From Treponema sp. (GTDB lineage Bacteria > Spirochaetota > Spirochaetia > Treponematales > Treponemataceae): a stretch of DNA of 61,501 nucleotides. The stretch spans positions 1-61,501 of the forward strand of contig JAGBBT010000079.1 of the NCBI GenBank assembly GCA_017938365.1, written 5' to 3'. The notes beneath the pieces are model-generated. The model did no database searches. It was not told the origin of the DNA and saw only the letters and a list, made by a program, of their open reading frames with translations. Each line of letters starts with the position of its first letter. The stretch's first letter is position 1. The position numbers were made by a program, and so were the translations under genes. Positions 23,967 through 33,945 of the stretch are shown here, in pieces.

Positions 23967-24800
23967 ATGGAAATTAAAGCCTCTGATGTTAAAGCTCTGA
24001 GAGATGCTACAGGTGCAGGAATGATGGAGTGTAAAAAAGCACTCACAGAAGCAAATGGAGATCCAGCAGAAGCTGAAAAAATCTTAAAAGAAAAAGGTCT
24101 TGCTGCAGTTGCAAAACGTGCAGATAGAGCAACAAGTGAAGGACGCATTTTTGTTCGCCAAAATGGAAACAAACTTGCTATTGCAGAACTTACTTGTGAA
24201 ACAGACTTTGTTGCTAAAAACACAGACTTCATCGCAGTTGGAGAAGCTGTTTTAGATGCAATCTTTGAAAAAGGTTATACAAAAATCGAAAAAGAACTTG
24301 AAGATAAAGTTCTCGAATTAGCAACAAAAATTCGCGAAAATATGGCTCTTCGCCGTCTTGAAGTTATTGAAGTACCAGAAAATTCTGCTGCAGATTTTTA
24401 TGTACACTCAGACTTTAAAACAGCTGCAATCGTTGTTGTAGATGGATCATCTAATGCCGAAGTAAAAACATTTGCAAAAGACTGTTGTTTACATTTAGCA
24501 GCGTTTACACCTTCGTATGTAACACAAAAAGATGTTCCACAGAGTTATATTGATGAACAGAAAGAAATTTTTGCTGCACAAATGGCTCAAGACGAAAAAA
24601 TGGCTTCTAAGCCAGAAAATGTAAAAGAAGGTATTTTACAAGGAAAAGTAAACAAACACCTTGCTGAAATATGTTTCGTTGATCAGGCATTTGTAAAAGA
24701 TGACAAAGTTTCTGTTCAGAAAAAATTAGAAGAAATTTCTAAAAATGTAGGTTCAAATCTTTCTTTTGGAAAAATTGTTCTATACGTTCTTGGAAAATAA
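23967..24800 (+). CDS. tsf: Elongation factor Ts
   Basis: Guanine-nucleotide exchange factor for EF-Tu. The 277-residue protein begins with the UBA-like domain KALRDATGAGMMECKKAL, followed by the EF-Tu-contacting EGRIFVRQNGNKLAIAEL-TCETDFVAKN region and two core domains that end at KISVQ-like DDKVSVQKKLEEI. CGGAGA precedes the ATG. It is co-transcribed with rpsB, and a hairpin terminator follows. Confidence 0.98.
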   Translation: MEIKASDVKALRDATGAGMMECKKALTEANGDPAEAEKILKEKGLAAVAKRADRATSEGRIFVRQNGNKLAIAELTCETDFVAKNTDFIAVGEAVLDAIFEKGYTKIEKELEDKVLELATKIRENMALRRLEVIEVPENSAADFYVHSDFKTAAIVVVDGSSNAEVKTFAKDCCLHLAAFTPSYVTQKDVPQSYIDEQKEIFAAQMAQDEKMASKPENVKEGILQGKVNKHLAEICFVDQAFVKDDKVSVQKKLEEISKNVGSNLSFGKIVLYVLGK

Positions 24801-24810
24801 TTAATTTATA

Positions 24811-24846
24811 AAAAGCGGCCAGAGATTTTTTTCACTGACCGCTTTT
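24811..24846 (+). terminator. Probable terminator after tsf
   Basis: AAAAGCGG/CCGCTTTT arms (24811-24818 and 24839-24846) with an extended imperfect stem. The T run on the 3' side is short, so termination may be partial. Confidence 0.65.
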
Positions 24847-24881
24847 ACATTTTATAAACTATAAATTTTAAGGAGAAAAAG

Positions 24882-25424
24882 ATGGCATTTGATGCAAATT
24901 CAAAAATGGAAAAAACATTAGAAGCTTTAAAGAATGAATTAAATTCAATTCGTACAGGACGTGCATCAGCTTCTATTTTCGATAAAGTTAGAGTAGATTA
25001 TTATGGTAATAAATCACCACTAAATCAAGTTGCAACTATCTCTATTCCAGAAGCAAGAACTGTTGTTATTTCTCCCTTTGATAAATCTTTAATTAGTGAA
25101 ATTGAAAAAGCAATTCAAGTTTCAGATTTAGGTTTAAATCCTTCTAACGATGGAAAAGTAATTCGTATTTCTATCCCAGCCCTAACAGCAGAAAGAAGAA
25201 AAGAACTTGTAAAACAGGCAAAAAGTGTTGCTGAAAATTATAAAACAACTATAAGAAATATACGTCGTGATGGTAACGATGATTTAAAAAAGCAACAGAA
25301 AGCAGGTGAAATTACAGAAGATCAGTTAAAAAAAGAAACAGATGATCTTCAAAAATTAACAGATAAATATATTTCTGATATCACGGCAGTTTGTGATTCA
25401 AAAGAAAAAGAAATTTTAGCTTAA
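24882..25424 (+). CDS. frr: Ribosome recycling factor
   Basis: Splits post-termination ribosomes together with EF-G. The 180-residue protein has the expected length and motifs: [64 protein letters not shown] and the coiled [27 protein letters not shown] helix (only ends quoted as RRKELVKQ and RNIRRDG). AAGGAG precedes the ATG. Its stop overlaps the uppS start, leading a conserved frr-uppS-cdsA-dxr-rseP operon. Confidence 0.98.
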   Translation: MAFDANSKMEKTLEALKNELNSIRTGRASASIFDKVRVDYYGNKSPLNQVATISIPEARTVVISPFDKSLISEIEKAIQVSDLGLNPSNDGKVIRISIPALTAERRKELVKQAKSVAENYKTTIRNIRRDGNDDLKKQQKAGEITEDQLKKETDDLQKLTDKYISDITAVCDSKEKEILA

Positions 25425-26140
25425 TGACTAATATACAATTTAATTCTAACGAACTTCCCAGCCATATTGCAATTATAATGGATGGGAACGGTCGTTGGGC
25501 AAAACAAAAAGGTCTCGCTCGAACTTTTGGACATAAAGAAGGTTTGTCCGTTGCTAAGAAGATTGTTTCAAAAGCAGCTTCGTTAGGAATAAAGTATATT
25601 ACATTGTATACTTTTTCGACTGAAAATTGGAAAAGAACTCAAGACGAAGTTGGTTATTTAATGGGATTAATAAAGAACCACCTTCGTTCAGAATTTCAGT
25701 TCTACAAAGAAAATGGTATCAAAATAGAACACATTGGAGACTTAAATGGTTTACCCAAAGATGTTCAAAAAGAAATTATTGATGCAAAAGAAGATACAAG
25801 ACATTTTACAGGCACTACCTGCGTTTTGGCAATAAATTACGGCAGCAGAGATGAGCTTGTTCGAAATATAAACGAGTTAATAAAAAACAAAAAAGAAATA
25901 AATGAGAAAACAATCTCAGATAATTTTGATATAAAGAATCTTCCTGATGTTGATTTAATAATAAGAACAGGAGGAGAAAAAAGACTCAGCAACTTTCTTT
26001 TATGGCAGTCGGCTTATGCAGAATTTATCTTTACAGATACTCTATGGCCCGATTATAATGAAGATGAGTTTGTTGAAAATATAATTGAATTTCAAAAAAG
26101 GAATAGAAGATTTGGGGCTGTCCCAGATTCTTCAAATTAA
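25424..26140 (+). CDS. uppS: Isoprenyl (undecaprenyl) diphosphate synthase
   Basis: Cis-prenyltransferase that makes the C55 lipid carrier for peptidoglycan and polysaccharide. The 238-residue protein has the signature HIAIIMDGNGRWAKQKG with the catalytic Asp, then GHKEGLSVAKKIV, YTFSTENWKR, NYGSRDELV, and the closing LIIRTGGEKRLSNFLLWQSA-YAEFIFTDTLWPD. Lysine and leucine replace a few residues of the usual RTSGExRxSNFLLWQ. Start and frr stop share a base (TAATG). A polyprenyl carrier is also what the envelope cluster at the left would need. Confidence 0.96.
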   Translation: MTNIQFNSNELPSHIAIIMDGNGRWAKQKGLARTFGHKEGLSVAKKIVSKAASLGIKYITLYTFSTENWKRTQDEVGYLMGLIKNHLRSEFQFYKENGIKIEHIGDLNGLPKDVQKEIIDAKEDTRHFTGTTCVLAINYGSRDELVRNINELIKNKKEINEKTISDNFDIKNLPDVDLIIRTGGEKRLSNFLLWQSAYAEFIFTDTLWPDYNEDEFVENIIEFQKRNRRFGAVPDSSN

Positions 26141-26149
26141 GGAAGATTT

Positions 26150-26995
26150 ATGAGTACGTTAGTTCAACGTTTATTGATTTTTTTTGTTGGAATACCTCTT
26201 GTAATCGGTTTATTGTGTTTGAATCAACTAAACCATATTGCTTTGCATTTTTTGATTTTAACGATAGTTTCTCTTTCTACAAATGAATTACACAATATCT
26301 TATCAAAATCTTTTAATTTGCATCCCAAACCCTTTGTCATTTTTGTTGCTATAATTCCAGCAATAATAGGAATCTTATGTGCAATTTTTAATCTTGATTT
26401 ATATTTCATTTACATTGCGTTTATTCTTTCTATCCTATTTATATTGGGATTCGAAGTTTTAACTGCAAAAAAATTCGAAGATTCAAACGCTCACATATTA
26501 ACATCCTGTTTTACAGTTGTGTACACAGGCTTTTTAATTACATACATTTCTAGAATTACTTTTATACAATATTCTACACAGATAATAGCTACATTCTTAT
26601 TAATGGTCTTTATGTGTGATTCTCTAGCATGGTTATTTGGAAGTTTATTTGGTAAAAATAACAAGGGATTTATTAAAGCAAGTCCAAACAAAAGTATTGC
26701 AGGTTTTTTAGGTGGAATTCTAGGTTCCATATTAAGTGGAATTCTATGTTACAAAATATGGCCTTTTATTTTTGTTGGTTCTATTTTTAAAATAATTCTT
26801 TTAGGTTTCGTAATATCAATTTCTTCAATCATAGGTGATTTAGTTGAGTCTGTTATAAAGCGTTCTTCTGAATGTAAAGATAGTGGGTTCTTAATACCTG
26901 GAAGAGGCGGAATCCTTGATTCAATAGATAGTATAATTTTTTCCGCTCCTATTTATTATATAGCAATAAGATATTTATATGGTTTCTATGCATAA
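26150..26995 (+). CDS. cdsA: Phosphatidate cytidylyltransferase
   Basis: Makes CDP-diacylglycerol from phosphatidate and CTP, the branch point of phospholipid synthesis. The 281-residue protein has about seven transmembrane helices and the C-terminal family signature SIIGDLVESVIKRSSECKDSG-FLIPGRGGILDSIDSIIF (quoted in two parts), with its conserved Asp and Arg residues. MCDSLAWLFGSLFGKN is the second conserved block. AAGGAAG lies before the ATG. It overlaps the following dxr by eight bases. Confidence 0.96.
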   Translation: MSTLVQRLLIFFVGIPLVIGLLCLNQLNHIALHFLILTIVSLSTNELHNILSKSFNLHPKPFVIFVAIIPAIIGILCAIFNLDLYFIYIAFILSILFILGFEVLTAKKFEDSNAHILTSCFTVVYTGFLITYISRITFIQYSTQIIATFLLMVFMCDSLAWLFGSLFGKNNKGFIKASPNKSIAGFLGGILGSILSGILCYKIWPFIFVGSIFKIILLGFVISISSIIGDLVESVIKRSSECKDSGFLIPGRGGILDSIDSIIFSAPIYYIAIRYLYGFYA

Positions 26996-28091
26996 AAAAA
27001 TTCTTGTTCTTGGGTGTACAGGTTCAATAGGCACTAGTACATTAGATATTATAAGAAACCAGAAAGATTCATTTTCTGTGTGTGGACTTAGTGCCAATAC
27101 AAACAAAATTAAACTTTCAGAATTATCTAGAGAATTTAATTGTCCTTACACATTAACTGCAGAAGATGGTTACGATGGAATAAAAAAATTAATTGAAATT
27201 TCAAAACCAGATATAGTTGTCAACGGAATTGCCGGCAGTGCTGGATTAATCCCAAGTATTTTGACATTAGAATCAAAAGTTGATTTAGCTTTGGCAAATA
27301 AAGAGTCTGTTGTTATGGCTGGTTCTCTAATCTTTGATTTAGCAAAAAAAAATAACTGTAAAATAATTCCTGTTGACAGCGAACATTCTGCAATTTTTAC
27401 ATTAATAAATCAGTGTGGCAAAGATAATATTGATCAAATAATTTTAACTGCGAGTGGTGGTCCTTTTAGGACTTGGAAATCAAAAAAAATAAAAAAAGCT
27501 ACACTAAAAGATGCCCTAAAACATCCTACATGGGATATGGGTATAAAAATCACAGTTGATTCAGCAACAATGGGAAACAAAGGTTTAGAAGTCATTGAAG
27601 CTAAAAGACTTTTTAATATTGAAACTAACAAAATAGAAGTTGTTGTTCATCCACAAAGTATAATTCATTCGTTAGTAAGAACTGTAGACGGTATTGTATA
27701 TGGACAATTTTCAGAACCTGATATGAAGCATCCAATAATACAAGCATTAAACTACCCTTTTATAAAATCTGATTTTATGAAACCTTTTAGTTTTGTTGAT
27801 TCAGAAAATAAAGAACGAACATTAACATTTGAACAACCTCGTTATGATGATTTTCCTTTGTTAAAACTTGCATTCGAAGCTGCTGACAAAGATAATTGTT
27901 ATCCAATAGCTTTTAATGCAGCAAATGAAATTGCAGCATGGGCATTTATTGACGAAAAAATCAAATTTTTTAAAATTGCAGAAGTTGTATCTAATGTCAT
28001 GTCAAAAGATTGGTCAAATATAATACGAGATACAAAAGATATTTTTGAAGCAGATTCATTAGCAAGAGAATACGCAAAAAAACTGGTATAA
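26988..28091 (+). CDS. dxr: 1-deoxy-D-xylulose 5-phosphate reductoisomerase
   Basis: NADPH-dependent second step of the MEP isoprenoid pathway. The protein (367 residues from the chosen start) has the NADPH fold KILVLGCTGSIGTSTLDII, the metal and substrate motifs VDSEHSAIF, LTASGGPFRTW, KHPTWDMGIKITVDSATMGN, KGLEVIEAKRLF and VVHPQSIIHSLV. A start three codons upstream (26979) is equally open; I prefer MHKKILVLG because the beta strand then begins normally. It overlaps the end of cdsA, so translation is coupled. Next to uppS it implies that isoprenoid precursors come from the MEP route. Confidence 0.97.
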   Translation: MHKKILVLGCTGSIGTSTLDIIRNQKDSFSVCGLSANTNKIKLSELSREFNCPYTLTAEDGYDGIKKLIEISKPDIVVNGIAGSAGLIPSILTLESKVDLALANKESVVMAGSLIFDLAKKNNCKIIPVDSEHSAIFTLINQCGKDNIDQIILTASGGPFRTWKSKKIKKATLKDALKHPTWDMGIKITVDSATMGNKGLEVIEAKRLFNIETNKIEVVVHPQSIIHSLVRTVDGIVYGQFSEPDMKHPIIQALNYPFIKSDFMKPFSFVDSENKERTLTFEQPRYDDFPLLKLAFEAADKDNCYPIAFNAANEIAAWAFIDEKIKFFKIAEVVSNVMSKDWSNIIRDTKDIFEADSLAREYAKKLV

Positions 28092-28095
28092 ATCT

Positions 28096-29214
28096 ATGAC
28101 AATAATTTATGGACTTATAATATTAGGATTAATTGTTTTTATACATGAATTAGGTCACTATATTGCAGCAAAAACTTTTGGCATAAAGGTTGAATCTTTT
28201 TCTATTGGAATGGGACCTATTTTGTTTCACAAAAAATTTTGTAACACCGACTGGAGAATATCTTTATTTCCATTTGGTGGTTATTGTGGTATGAAAGGCG
28301 AACAAGACTTTATTAAAGCTTACGAAGAAAATTGTTCTGTTATAGAGGCTGATTCAGATTCCTTATACGGTATTCATCCTCTGAAAAGAGCAATTATTGC
28401 ATTTTCAGGACCTTTTTTTAATCTTATTTTAGCTCTGATATCTTTTTTTATAATTGGAATTATCGGATATTCCTATTATTCTGCATCCTCAACAATTTCT
28501 TTATCAACAGATAAATTTCCAGAATACTACTCACCTGCTAAAGAAGCTGGTATAAAAACAGGTGATACGATATTAAAAATCGATGACAAAATAATTACAG
28601 ACTTTTCTGATATACAAAGTTATGTTTCAATGAATCCAGATAAATTACTTAATATTACTGTAAATAGAAATAATGAAGTTTTAACATTTTCTGTTCAATC
28701 AGTTTTAGATAAAAAAACTGGAGCTGGTAAAATAGGAATAATGAGTAATCCTCAATCTATAATAAAAAAAGAATCTAAAAAGTATGGATTTTTGGGCTCT
28801 GTAAAATATAGTTTTTCAGAAACATTTTCGATTCTGCATGCAACAATAAAAGGAATATTATCATTATTTAACGATGTTGAAATAACAAATGCTGTCAGTG
28901 GTCCTGCAAGAATAACAACAATGTTAGGCAAAACTGTAAAATTTGGATTTTCAGAAGGATTTAGGACAGGATTATCTGCTGTTTTAAATTTTATTGCAAT
29001 TATCAGTATTTCATTATTTTTAATGAATCTTTTACCTATACCAATATTAGATGGTGGTTTAATTTTATTTTCAATTATTGAAAGTATTTTTAGAATTACC
29101 ATTTCACCAAAAATAAGATATCGTGTACAATACATTGGAATTATTTTTATAGTCTTTATATTTATTATTGCAATGATTGGTGATTTTAAATATTTTTTTG
29201 GAGTTCTTAAATGA
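28096..29214 (+). CDS. rseP: Site-2 intramembrane zinc metalloprotease (RIP, RseP-like)
   Basis: Cleaves membrane-anchored regulators or remnant signal peptides inside the membrane. The 372-residue protein has the zinc motif HELGHYIAAK in TM1, followed by GIKVESFSIGMGP and LFPFGGYCGMKGE. It has one PDZ domain (about residues 150-215, AKEAGIKTGDTILKIDD) and the LLPIPILDGGLIL motif carrying the third zinc ligand near residue 320. Four membrane helices are visible. E. coli RseP has two PDZ domains; one is common outside enterobacteria. Its stop overlaps the next gene by four bases. Confidence 0.94.
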   Translation: MTIIYGLIILGLIVFIHELGHYIAAKTFGIKVESFSIGMGPILFHKKFCNTDWRISLFPFGGYCGMKGEQDFIKAYEENCSVIEADSDSLYGIHPLKRAIIAFSGPFFNLILALISFFIIGIIGYSYYSASSTISLSTDKFPEYYSPAKEAGIKTGDTILKIDDKIITDFSDIQSYVSMNPDKLLNITVNRNNEVLTFSVQSVLDKKTGAGKIGIMSNPQSIIKKESKKYGFLGSVKYSFSETFSILHATIKGILSLFNDVEITNAVSGPARITTMLGKTVKFGFSEGFRTGLSAVLNFIAIISISLFLMNLLPIPILDGGLILFSIIESIFRITISPKIRYRVQYIGIIFIVFIFIIAMIGDFKYFFGVLK

Positions 29215-31142
29215 AAAAAATTTTTTTTGCAGTTTTATTTTTCATAAGTTTTGAAATAATTTTTTCTCAATCTCATATTTCTACGCAGGCTCATCAAACA
29301 CCTGTTACAGCTTTAGCAACTTTAGAAGGAACAATTGGCGAAGATAAAACTGTTTTTAGTTCTGGATTAGACGGATTTTTAATAAAATGGTCAGAAGATG
29401 GATTAGGCGAACATTACCAAATTAGTGATTTAGCAATACAAATGATTGCAAGAAGCCCAAAAGGAAACGATATAGCAGTTTATACAACTGATGGAGCTTC
29501 AACAAACATGGTTAGTGTTTGGAATTTTAATACTCTTACAAGAAAATATGCATATAGATTTTCAGACCCAATAACATCTCTTTCGTATTCTGCAAAGGGA
29601 AATTATGTTATTTGTGGAACAGCATCAGTAAAAGGAACTTATTTTTTAAATACAAACACAGGCTCTATAACTTCAAAAAAACTAAAAGAATCTTCTGGTG
29701 CTGTAAATATGGTTGTTACCTCAGATACAGAAAATACAGCAGTTATGTATTCTCCAATCGGTACACTAACCTACTACAATTTAAGAACGGGTCAACGAAA
29801 AGCTAGATTTAATACAGAACCAAACCTAACACAAACAGGAATGTTTAATAATTCTGTATTTTTTGCTGGATACAATAATGGAACATTATATGTAGTTCAA
29901 GCAACAACTGGTAAAACTATTGGAAAATATTCCATAAATTCTGAAAACCCTATTTTAATAATTTCTAATAATAAGCAAGATTTATATTATATATTAAATG
30001 AAAATCGTCAGTTCAAGCTTTTTAAAGTTCAGAATGATAGAAATAAAAGTGTAATACAACCTCAATTAATAAGAACTTTTTCTGGCTTAGGTCAAAATGA
30101 AAAAATTGTTAGTGCTACAATAACCGAAAATACAATATATGCAGGTACAAATCTCGGAAACATTTTTACTTTTGATAACTCAGAAAGTGAACGCGTTGAT
30201 TCTTTATTGCCTATAACAGATAACATGTATGATCATATTTATGATGTTGATGTAATTGAAGAAAACTTTTATTTTTTAACACCAAATGCAATTTTTTTAT
30301 CCTCATATGATAACGGAATTGTTGATAAAAAAGGAATAAATCCAGGATATACAAACCTTATAACATACTCTCAAGGTGTAATTCTTTGGTCAAAAGAAAC
30401 AAAACGTCCTGTTCAATACCTTGATTTATCATCAGGTAAATTAAGTACACTTTTTACACCAAAAAATAATATTCAAAACATTAGATTGTTCAATAACTCT
30501 TTAATTTACATTGAAGGAAATTCTATCGTAAACAGATTTAATATTACCAATGCAAATTCAGAACAACTTTACATTGGTACAGGTATACAAGATGCTGTTT
30601 TATATAATGAAACAGATTTATATATTGCCAAAACAAGTGCAACAAATCCTCAAGTTCCTTTCTTATATGTTAATACAAAAACAAAGGAAACAGTTCCTCT
30701 TTCCCTAAAAGGAAATGTAGCCTATTCTTTATCATTCGATAATTCTGTAGATTCTCCAGAAATCTATGGAATTCTGATAAAAACAGATTCATCAAATAAA
30801 CTTCAAACAACTGTATTTGCATGGGAGCCAAACTCAAAAGTATCAAGAACAATTTTATCTATTTCGGAAGAAGATGGTGATGCTTTTAGTTATCTTTCTT
30901 GGCCAACACTGTACACTAATATAGGTAAATCACAAGTTAAATCATACAATTTAATCGGAAAGAAAAGTTTTGAATATAAAAGAAGTGCCTCATTACCTTT
31001 AAAGGTCTCAAAAAACAAAACACGTATAGTTGTCTTGAATCGAGATGGTTCTATAAGTTGGTATAATCAAAATACAAGCAATGTAATTGCAGATTGGTAT
31101 TTAACTACTGACGGACAATGGTTTGAATTTAGTGGAAATTAA
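29211..31142 (+). CDS. Exported beta-propeller (WD40-like) protein
   Basis: A 643-residue protein with a signal peptide (MKKIFFAVLFFISFEIIFSQ) and a body of WD40-like blades: HQTPVTALATLEG, FSSGLDGFLIKWSED, ISDLAIQMIARSPKGNDIAVY, DPITSLSYSAKGNYVICGTA and later SKNKTRIVVLNRDGSISWYN. Probably two propellers with a degenerate middle. Such proteins are scaffolds or ligand binders, and no catalytic motif is seen. It is coupled by a four-base overlap to the protease gene, which suggests a shared envelope role. A terminator follows immediately. The function is otherwise unknown. Confidence 0.82.
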   Translation: MKKIFFAVLFFISFEIIFSQSHISTQAHQTPVTALATLEGTIGEDKTVFSSGLDGFLIKWSEDGLGEHYQISDLAIQMIARSPKGNDIAVYTTDGASTNMVSVWNFNTLTRKYAYRFSDPITSLSYSAKGNYVICGTASVKGTYFLNTNTGSITSKKLKESSGAVNMVVTSDTENTAVMYSPIGTLTYYNLRTGQRKARFNTEPNLTQTGMFNNSVFFAGYNNGTLYVVQATTGKTIGKYSINSENPILIISNNKQDLYYILNENRQFKLFKVQNDRNKSVIQPQLIRTFSGLGQNEKIVSATITENTIYAGTNLGNIFTFDNSESERVDSLLPITDNMYDHIYDVDVIEENFYFLTPNAIFLSSYDNGIVDKKGINPGYTNLITYSQGVILWSKETKRPVQYLDLSSGKLSTLFTPKNNIQNIRLFNNSLIYIEGNSIVNRFNITNANSEQLYIGTGIQDAVLYNETDLYIAKTSATNPQVPFLYVNTKTKETVPLSLKGNVAYSLSFDNSVDSPEIYGILIKTDSSNKLQTTVFAWEPNSKVSRTILSISEEDGDAFSYLSWPTLYTNIGKSQVKSYNLIGKKSFEYKRSASLPLKVSKNKTRIVVLNRDGSISWYNQNTSNVIADWYLTTDGQWFEFSGN

Positions 31143-31187
31143 AAAAAGCCCTTTACAATCACTTTGAAATGTAAAGGGCTTTTTTTT
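31141..31187. terminator. Bidirectional terminator between the propeller gene and glgA
   Basis: Perfect ten-base arms AGCCCTTTAC (31147-31156) and GTAAAGGGCT (31171-31180) are flanked by A and T runs. The hairpin serves both convergent operons. Confidence 0.92.
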
Positions 31188-32664
31188 ATATATTACAACC
31201 TCTATTTAACGCCTCTTCATAGACTTTGATATAGTTTTCACAACTTGCCTTCCAAGTAAAATCTTTTTTCATGGCTTTTTGTTGCATTTTTTTTATGTGG
31301 TCTTTTTTATTGTAATAAGCATAAACTGCCCAACCAACTGTATCATAAACAGACTGAGGAGTAAGGTCATCAAACATAAAACCTGTTCCATCACCTGTTA
31401 CTTCATTATAATTTTCTACAGTGTCTGCTAAACCTCCAGTTCTTCTAACTATTGGTAATGTACCATAAAGTAAACTGTACATTTGATTTAAACCACATGG
31501 TTCATAACGAGATGGCATTAAGAAAAAATCACTTCCAGCTTCTATAAGGTGACTTAAATTTTCGTTATATCCAATTTTTGCTCTAAAATTAGGAAGTTTT
31601 GATTGAAGATTTAAAATTTCATCTTCACACCATTTATCTCCACTTCCTAAAAGCACAAATTGAATGTCCATTGATGAACACAAATTATATAAACAACCAT
31701 ATGATGGAGCAAAAACTTCTGCAACACCTTTCTGTGAAACCAAACGTGATATTAATCCAATAACAGGAACATCTTCGCGTACAGGAAGACCATAATATTC
31801 TTGAAGAGCTTTTTTACAAGCTGCCTTGCCTTTCATATCATCAAAAGAATAATTTTTAGGAATCAGTTTATCTATAGTTGGATTCCAAACATCAGTATCA
31901 ACACCATTAACTATTCCTTTAACAACATCACTTCTTACTCTCAGTAAACCGTCTAAACCAAATCCACCTTCAATTGTTTGAATTTCCTTTGAGTAAGTTG
32001 GAGAAACAGTTGTTACCATATCAGCACAGGATATTCCAGCTTGTAAAAAATTAATTGCACCATTTCTTTCAAAACCAGCACCATAATATAGATTCCAATC
32101 AATACCTAAATCTGTAAATTTTTCTTTTCCATAAACACCTTGGTATCCCATATTATGTATCGTAAAAACAGAAGCTGTATTCCTAAACTGACTTTGACTT
32201 CTACAAATATGCTTTAATAAAACTGGAGCTAAAGCAGCAGACCAATCGTGAGCATGAACTATATCTGGATACCAACCAATTTTATTACAAATTTGAAATG
32301 CACCGTGACACAATAAAGAGAATCTGTATGGATTATCATTAAAATCAGGTTCTAATTTAGTTCCATAAACACCATCACGACCATAACAATTTTCATGATC
32401 AATAAAGTATACAGTTACATTCGGAAATCCTTTTAAATCAGTTTTATATACTGCAGTCCACTCTTGACCTGTACCCACAGGAATTCCCAAAGGTCCTTCT
32501 AATTTTACTAATTCTCTTCTATCAATTTTGTAATATCGAGGCATTACAATTCTTACATCATGACCCAATAAACTTAAACTTCCTGCTAATGCAGAAACAG
32601 CATCTGCTAAACCACCTGTTTTTGCAAAAGGAACAGCCTCAGCACTGACCATTAAAATTTTCAT
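31186..32664 (-). CDS. glgA: Glycogen synthase (ADP-glucose type)
   Basis: GT5 enzyme that extends alpha-1,4-glucan from ADP-glucose. The 492-residue protein has the ADP-glucose-binding AEAVPFAKTGGLADAVSAL at the start, VHAHDWSAALAP, FTIHNMGYQG, VNGVDTDVWNP, PVIGLISRLVSQKG near 300, MPSRYEPCGLNQMYSL with the catalytic Glu, and TGGLADTVENYNEVTGDGTG. GGAGG precedes the ATG. glgC, which makes its substrate, starts at 60492 in the same window but not in the same operon. It is followed 14 bases upstream by an aminotransferase gene in the same direction. Confidence 0.97.
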   Translation of the reverse strand: MKILMVSAEAVPFAKTGGLADAVSALAGSLSLLGHDVRIVMPRYYKIDRRELVKLEGPLGIPVGTGQEWTAVYKTDLKGFPNVTVYFIDHENCYGRDGVYGTKLEPDFNDNPYRFSLLCHGAFQICNKIGWYPDIVHAHDWSAALAPVLLKHICRSQSQFRNTASVFTIHNMGYQGVYGKEKFTDLGIDWNLYYGAGFERNGAINFLQAGISCADMVTTVSPTYSKEIQTIEGGFGLDGLLRVRSDVVKGIVNGVDTDVWNPTIDKLIPKNYSFDDMKGKAACKKALQEYYGLPVREDVPVIGLISRLVSQKGVAEVFAPSYGCLYNLCSSMDIQFVLLGSGDKWCEDEILNLQSKLPNFRAKIGYNENLSHLIEAGSDFFLMPSRYEPCGLNQMYSLLYGTLPIVRRTGGLADTVENYNEVTGDGTGFMFDDLTPQSVYDTVGWAVYAYYNKKDHIKKMQQKAMKKDFTWKASCENYIKVYEEALNRGCNI

Positions 32665-32678
32665 CGTATTACCTCCGC

Positions 32679-33863
32679 TTATTTCATTGCATTAATAAAC
32701 GCATTTTCAGAATTTATTATTGTCGCTTCACTTACACAATATGCAAGTCTAAACCAACCTGGTCCACCAAATCCTACACCAGGAGCACATATAATATTAA
32801 ACTTTTTTAAATGCTCAGCAAAAGCCATATCGTCATTATTAAATTTATCAGGAACTTTGCAGAAAAGATAAAAGGCACCTTCTGGTCTAAAATATTCTAT
32901 ATTTGCTTTATCAAGAATATTCATAAGCATATCCCTTCTTTTTGTATAAGAAGAATAATCAACTTTTGCATCCCAACTTTTTTCAACAACACGTTGAAAG
33001 AAAGCCGGAGCATTAACACAACCAAGAGTTCTTAATGAAAAAACACAAGCAGAAACAAGCATCTCTCTATCTTCACAGGCTTCATTGATTGCTATATAAC
33101 CAATTCTTTCACCAGGGATACTCAAATTTTTTGCAAAAGAAGAAACAATAATTGACGAATCATAATATTTAAAAATGGAACAAACCTGCTTATTATCATA
33201 AGTAATAGCACGATAAGGCTCATCACAGATTAAATATGGAGTTCTTCCAGATTCTTCTTTATGCTTATTTAACAAATTAACGAGATTTTCTATATCTTCA
33301 GAACTATAAACTTTACCTGTAGGATTATTTGGAGAATTAATTAAAACAGCAGCAGTCTTTACTGACAGAACAGATTTTATTGCATCAAAATCCAAAGAAA
33401 AATCAGGCTTAGTTGGTACTTCAATTAATTTTCCAGAAAAATTTTTTACATAATTTCTGTATTCCGCAAAAAACGGTTTAGGAACAATTACTTCATCGTC
33501 ACTTGATAAAATAGACTTAAAAATACAATTTAATGCACTTGCAGCACCAACTGTAATAATTACATTTTCCCAATTAACATCGACAGATTGTTCAAGAGAT
33601 ACTTTTTTTGCCATAGCTTTTCTTGTTTCTACATATCCTGCATTAGGCATATAACCATGAATACCAGGGGATGTATCATTTGCCACAGCTTTTATAGCTT
33701 CAACAACTTCCTTTGGAGGTTCTAAATCAGGATTTCCTAGACTAAAGTCATAAACTTTATCTTCTCCAAACTTTTTTTTCATTACAATGCCTTCTTCAAA
33801 CATTTTTCTGATAATTGAGGCACTTTTACTATTTAATGTTTCTTTTAATTCCTTTGAAATCAT
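32679..33863 (-). CDS. Class I/II pyridoxal-phosphate aminotransferase
   Basis: A 394-residue fold-type-I aminotransferase of the aspartate/alanine type. Visible motifs are YDFSLGNPDLEPP at the N-terminus, HGYMPNAGYVETRKAMA, ITVGAASALNCIF, the NSPNNPTGKVYS loop, ICDEPYRAITYD with the PLP-ring Asp, and the Schiff-base lysine in SSFAKNLSIPGERIGY (near residue 238). The substrate is not determined; aspartate is a common reading for this type. Upstream TTACAA, 17 bases, TATAAT ends nine bases before the ATG with no Shine-Dalgarno, which suggests a nearly leaderless glgA operon message. Confidence 0.9.
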   Translation of the reverse strand: MISKELKETLNSKSASIIRKMFEEGIVMKKKFGEDKVYDFSLGNPDLEPPKEVVEAIKAVANDTSPGIHGYMPNAGYVETRKAMAKKVSLEQSVDVNWENVIITVGAASALNCIFKSILSSDDEVIVPKPFFAEYRNYVKNFSGKLIEVPTKPDFSLDFDAIKSVLSVKTAAVLINSPNNPTGKVYSSEDIENLVNLLNKHKEESGRTPYLICDEPYRAITYDNKQVCSIFKYYDSSIIVSSFAKNLSIPGERIGYIAINEACEDREMLVSACVFSLRTLGCVNAPAFFQRVVEKSWDAKVDYSSYTKRRDMLMNILDKANIEYFRPEGAFYLFCKVPDKFNNDDMAFAEHLKKFNIICAPGVGFGGPGWFRLAYCVSEATIINSENAFINAMK

Positions 33864-33872
33864 AATGAATTT

Positions 33873-33901
33873 ATTATATCATAATAGAATAAATTTTGTA
33901 A
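33873..33901 (-). promoter_or_regulatory. Promoter of the aminotransferase-glgA operon
   Basis: Minus strand TTACAA (33896-33901), 17 bases, TATAAT (33873-33878). Nine bases separate the -10 box from the start codon, leaving a leader of only about two to three bases. Confidence 0.6.
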
Positions 33902-33945
33902 CTTATTGAGAAAAATCAAATTTAATAATATATTTAGAGGTAATT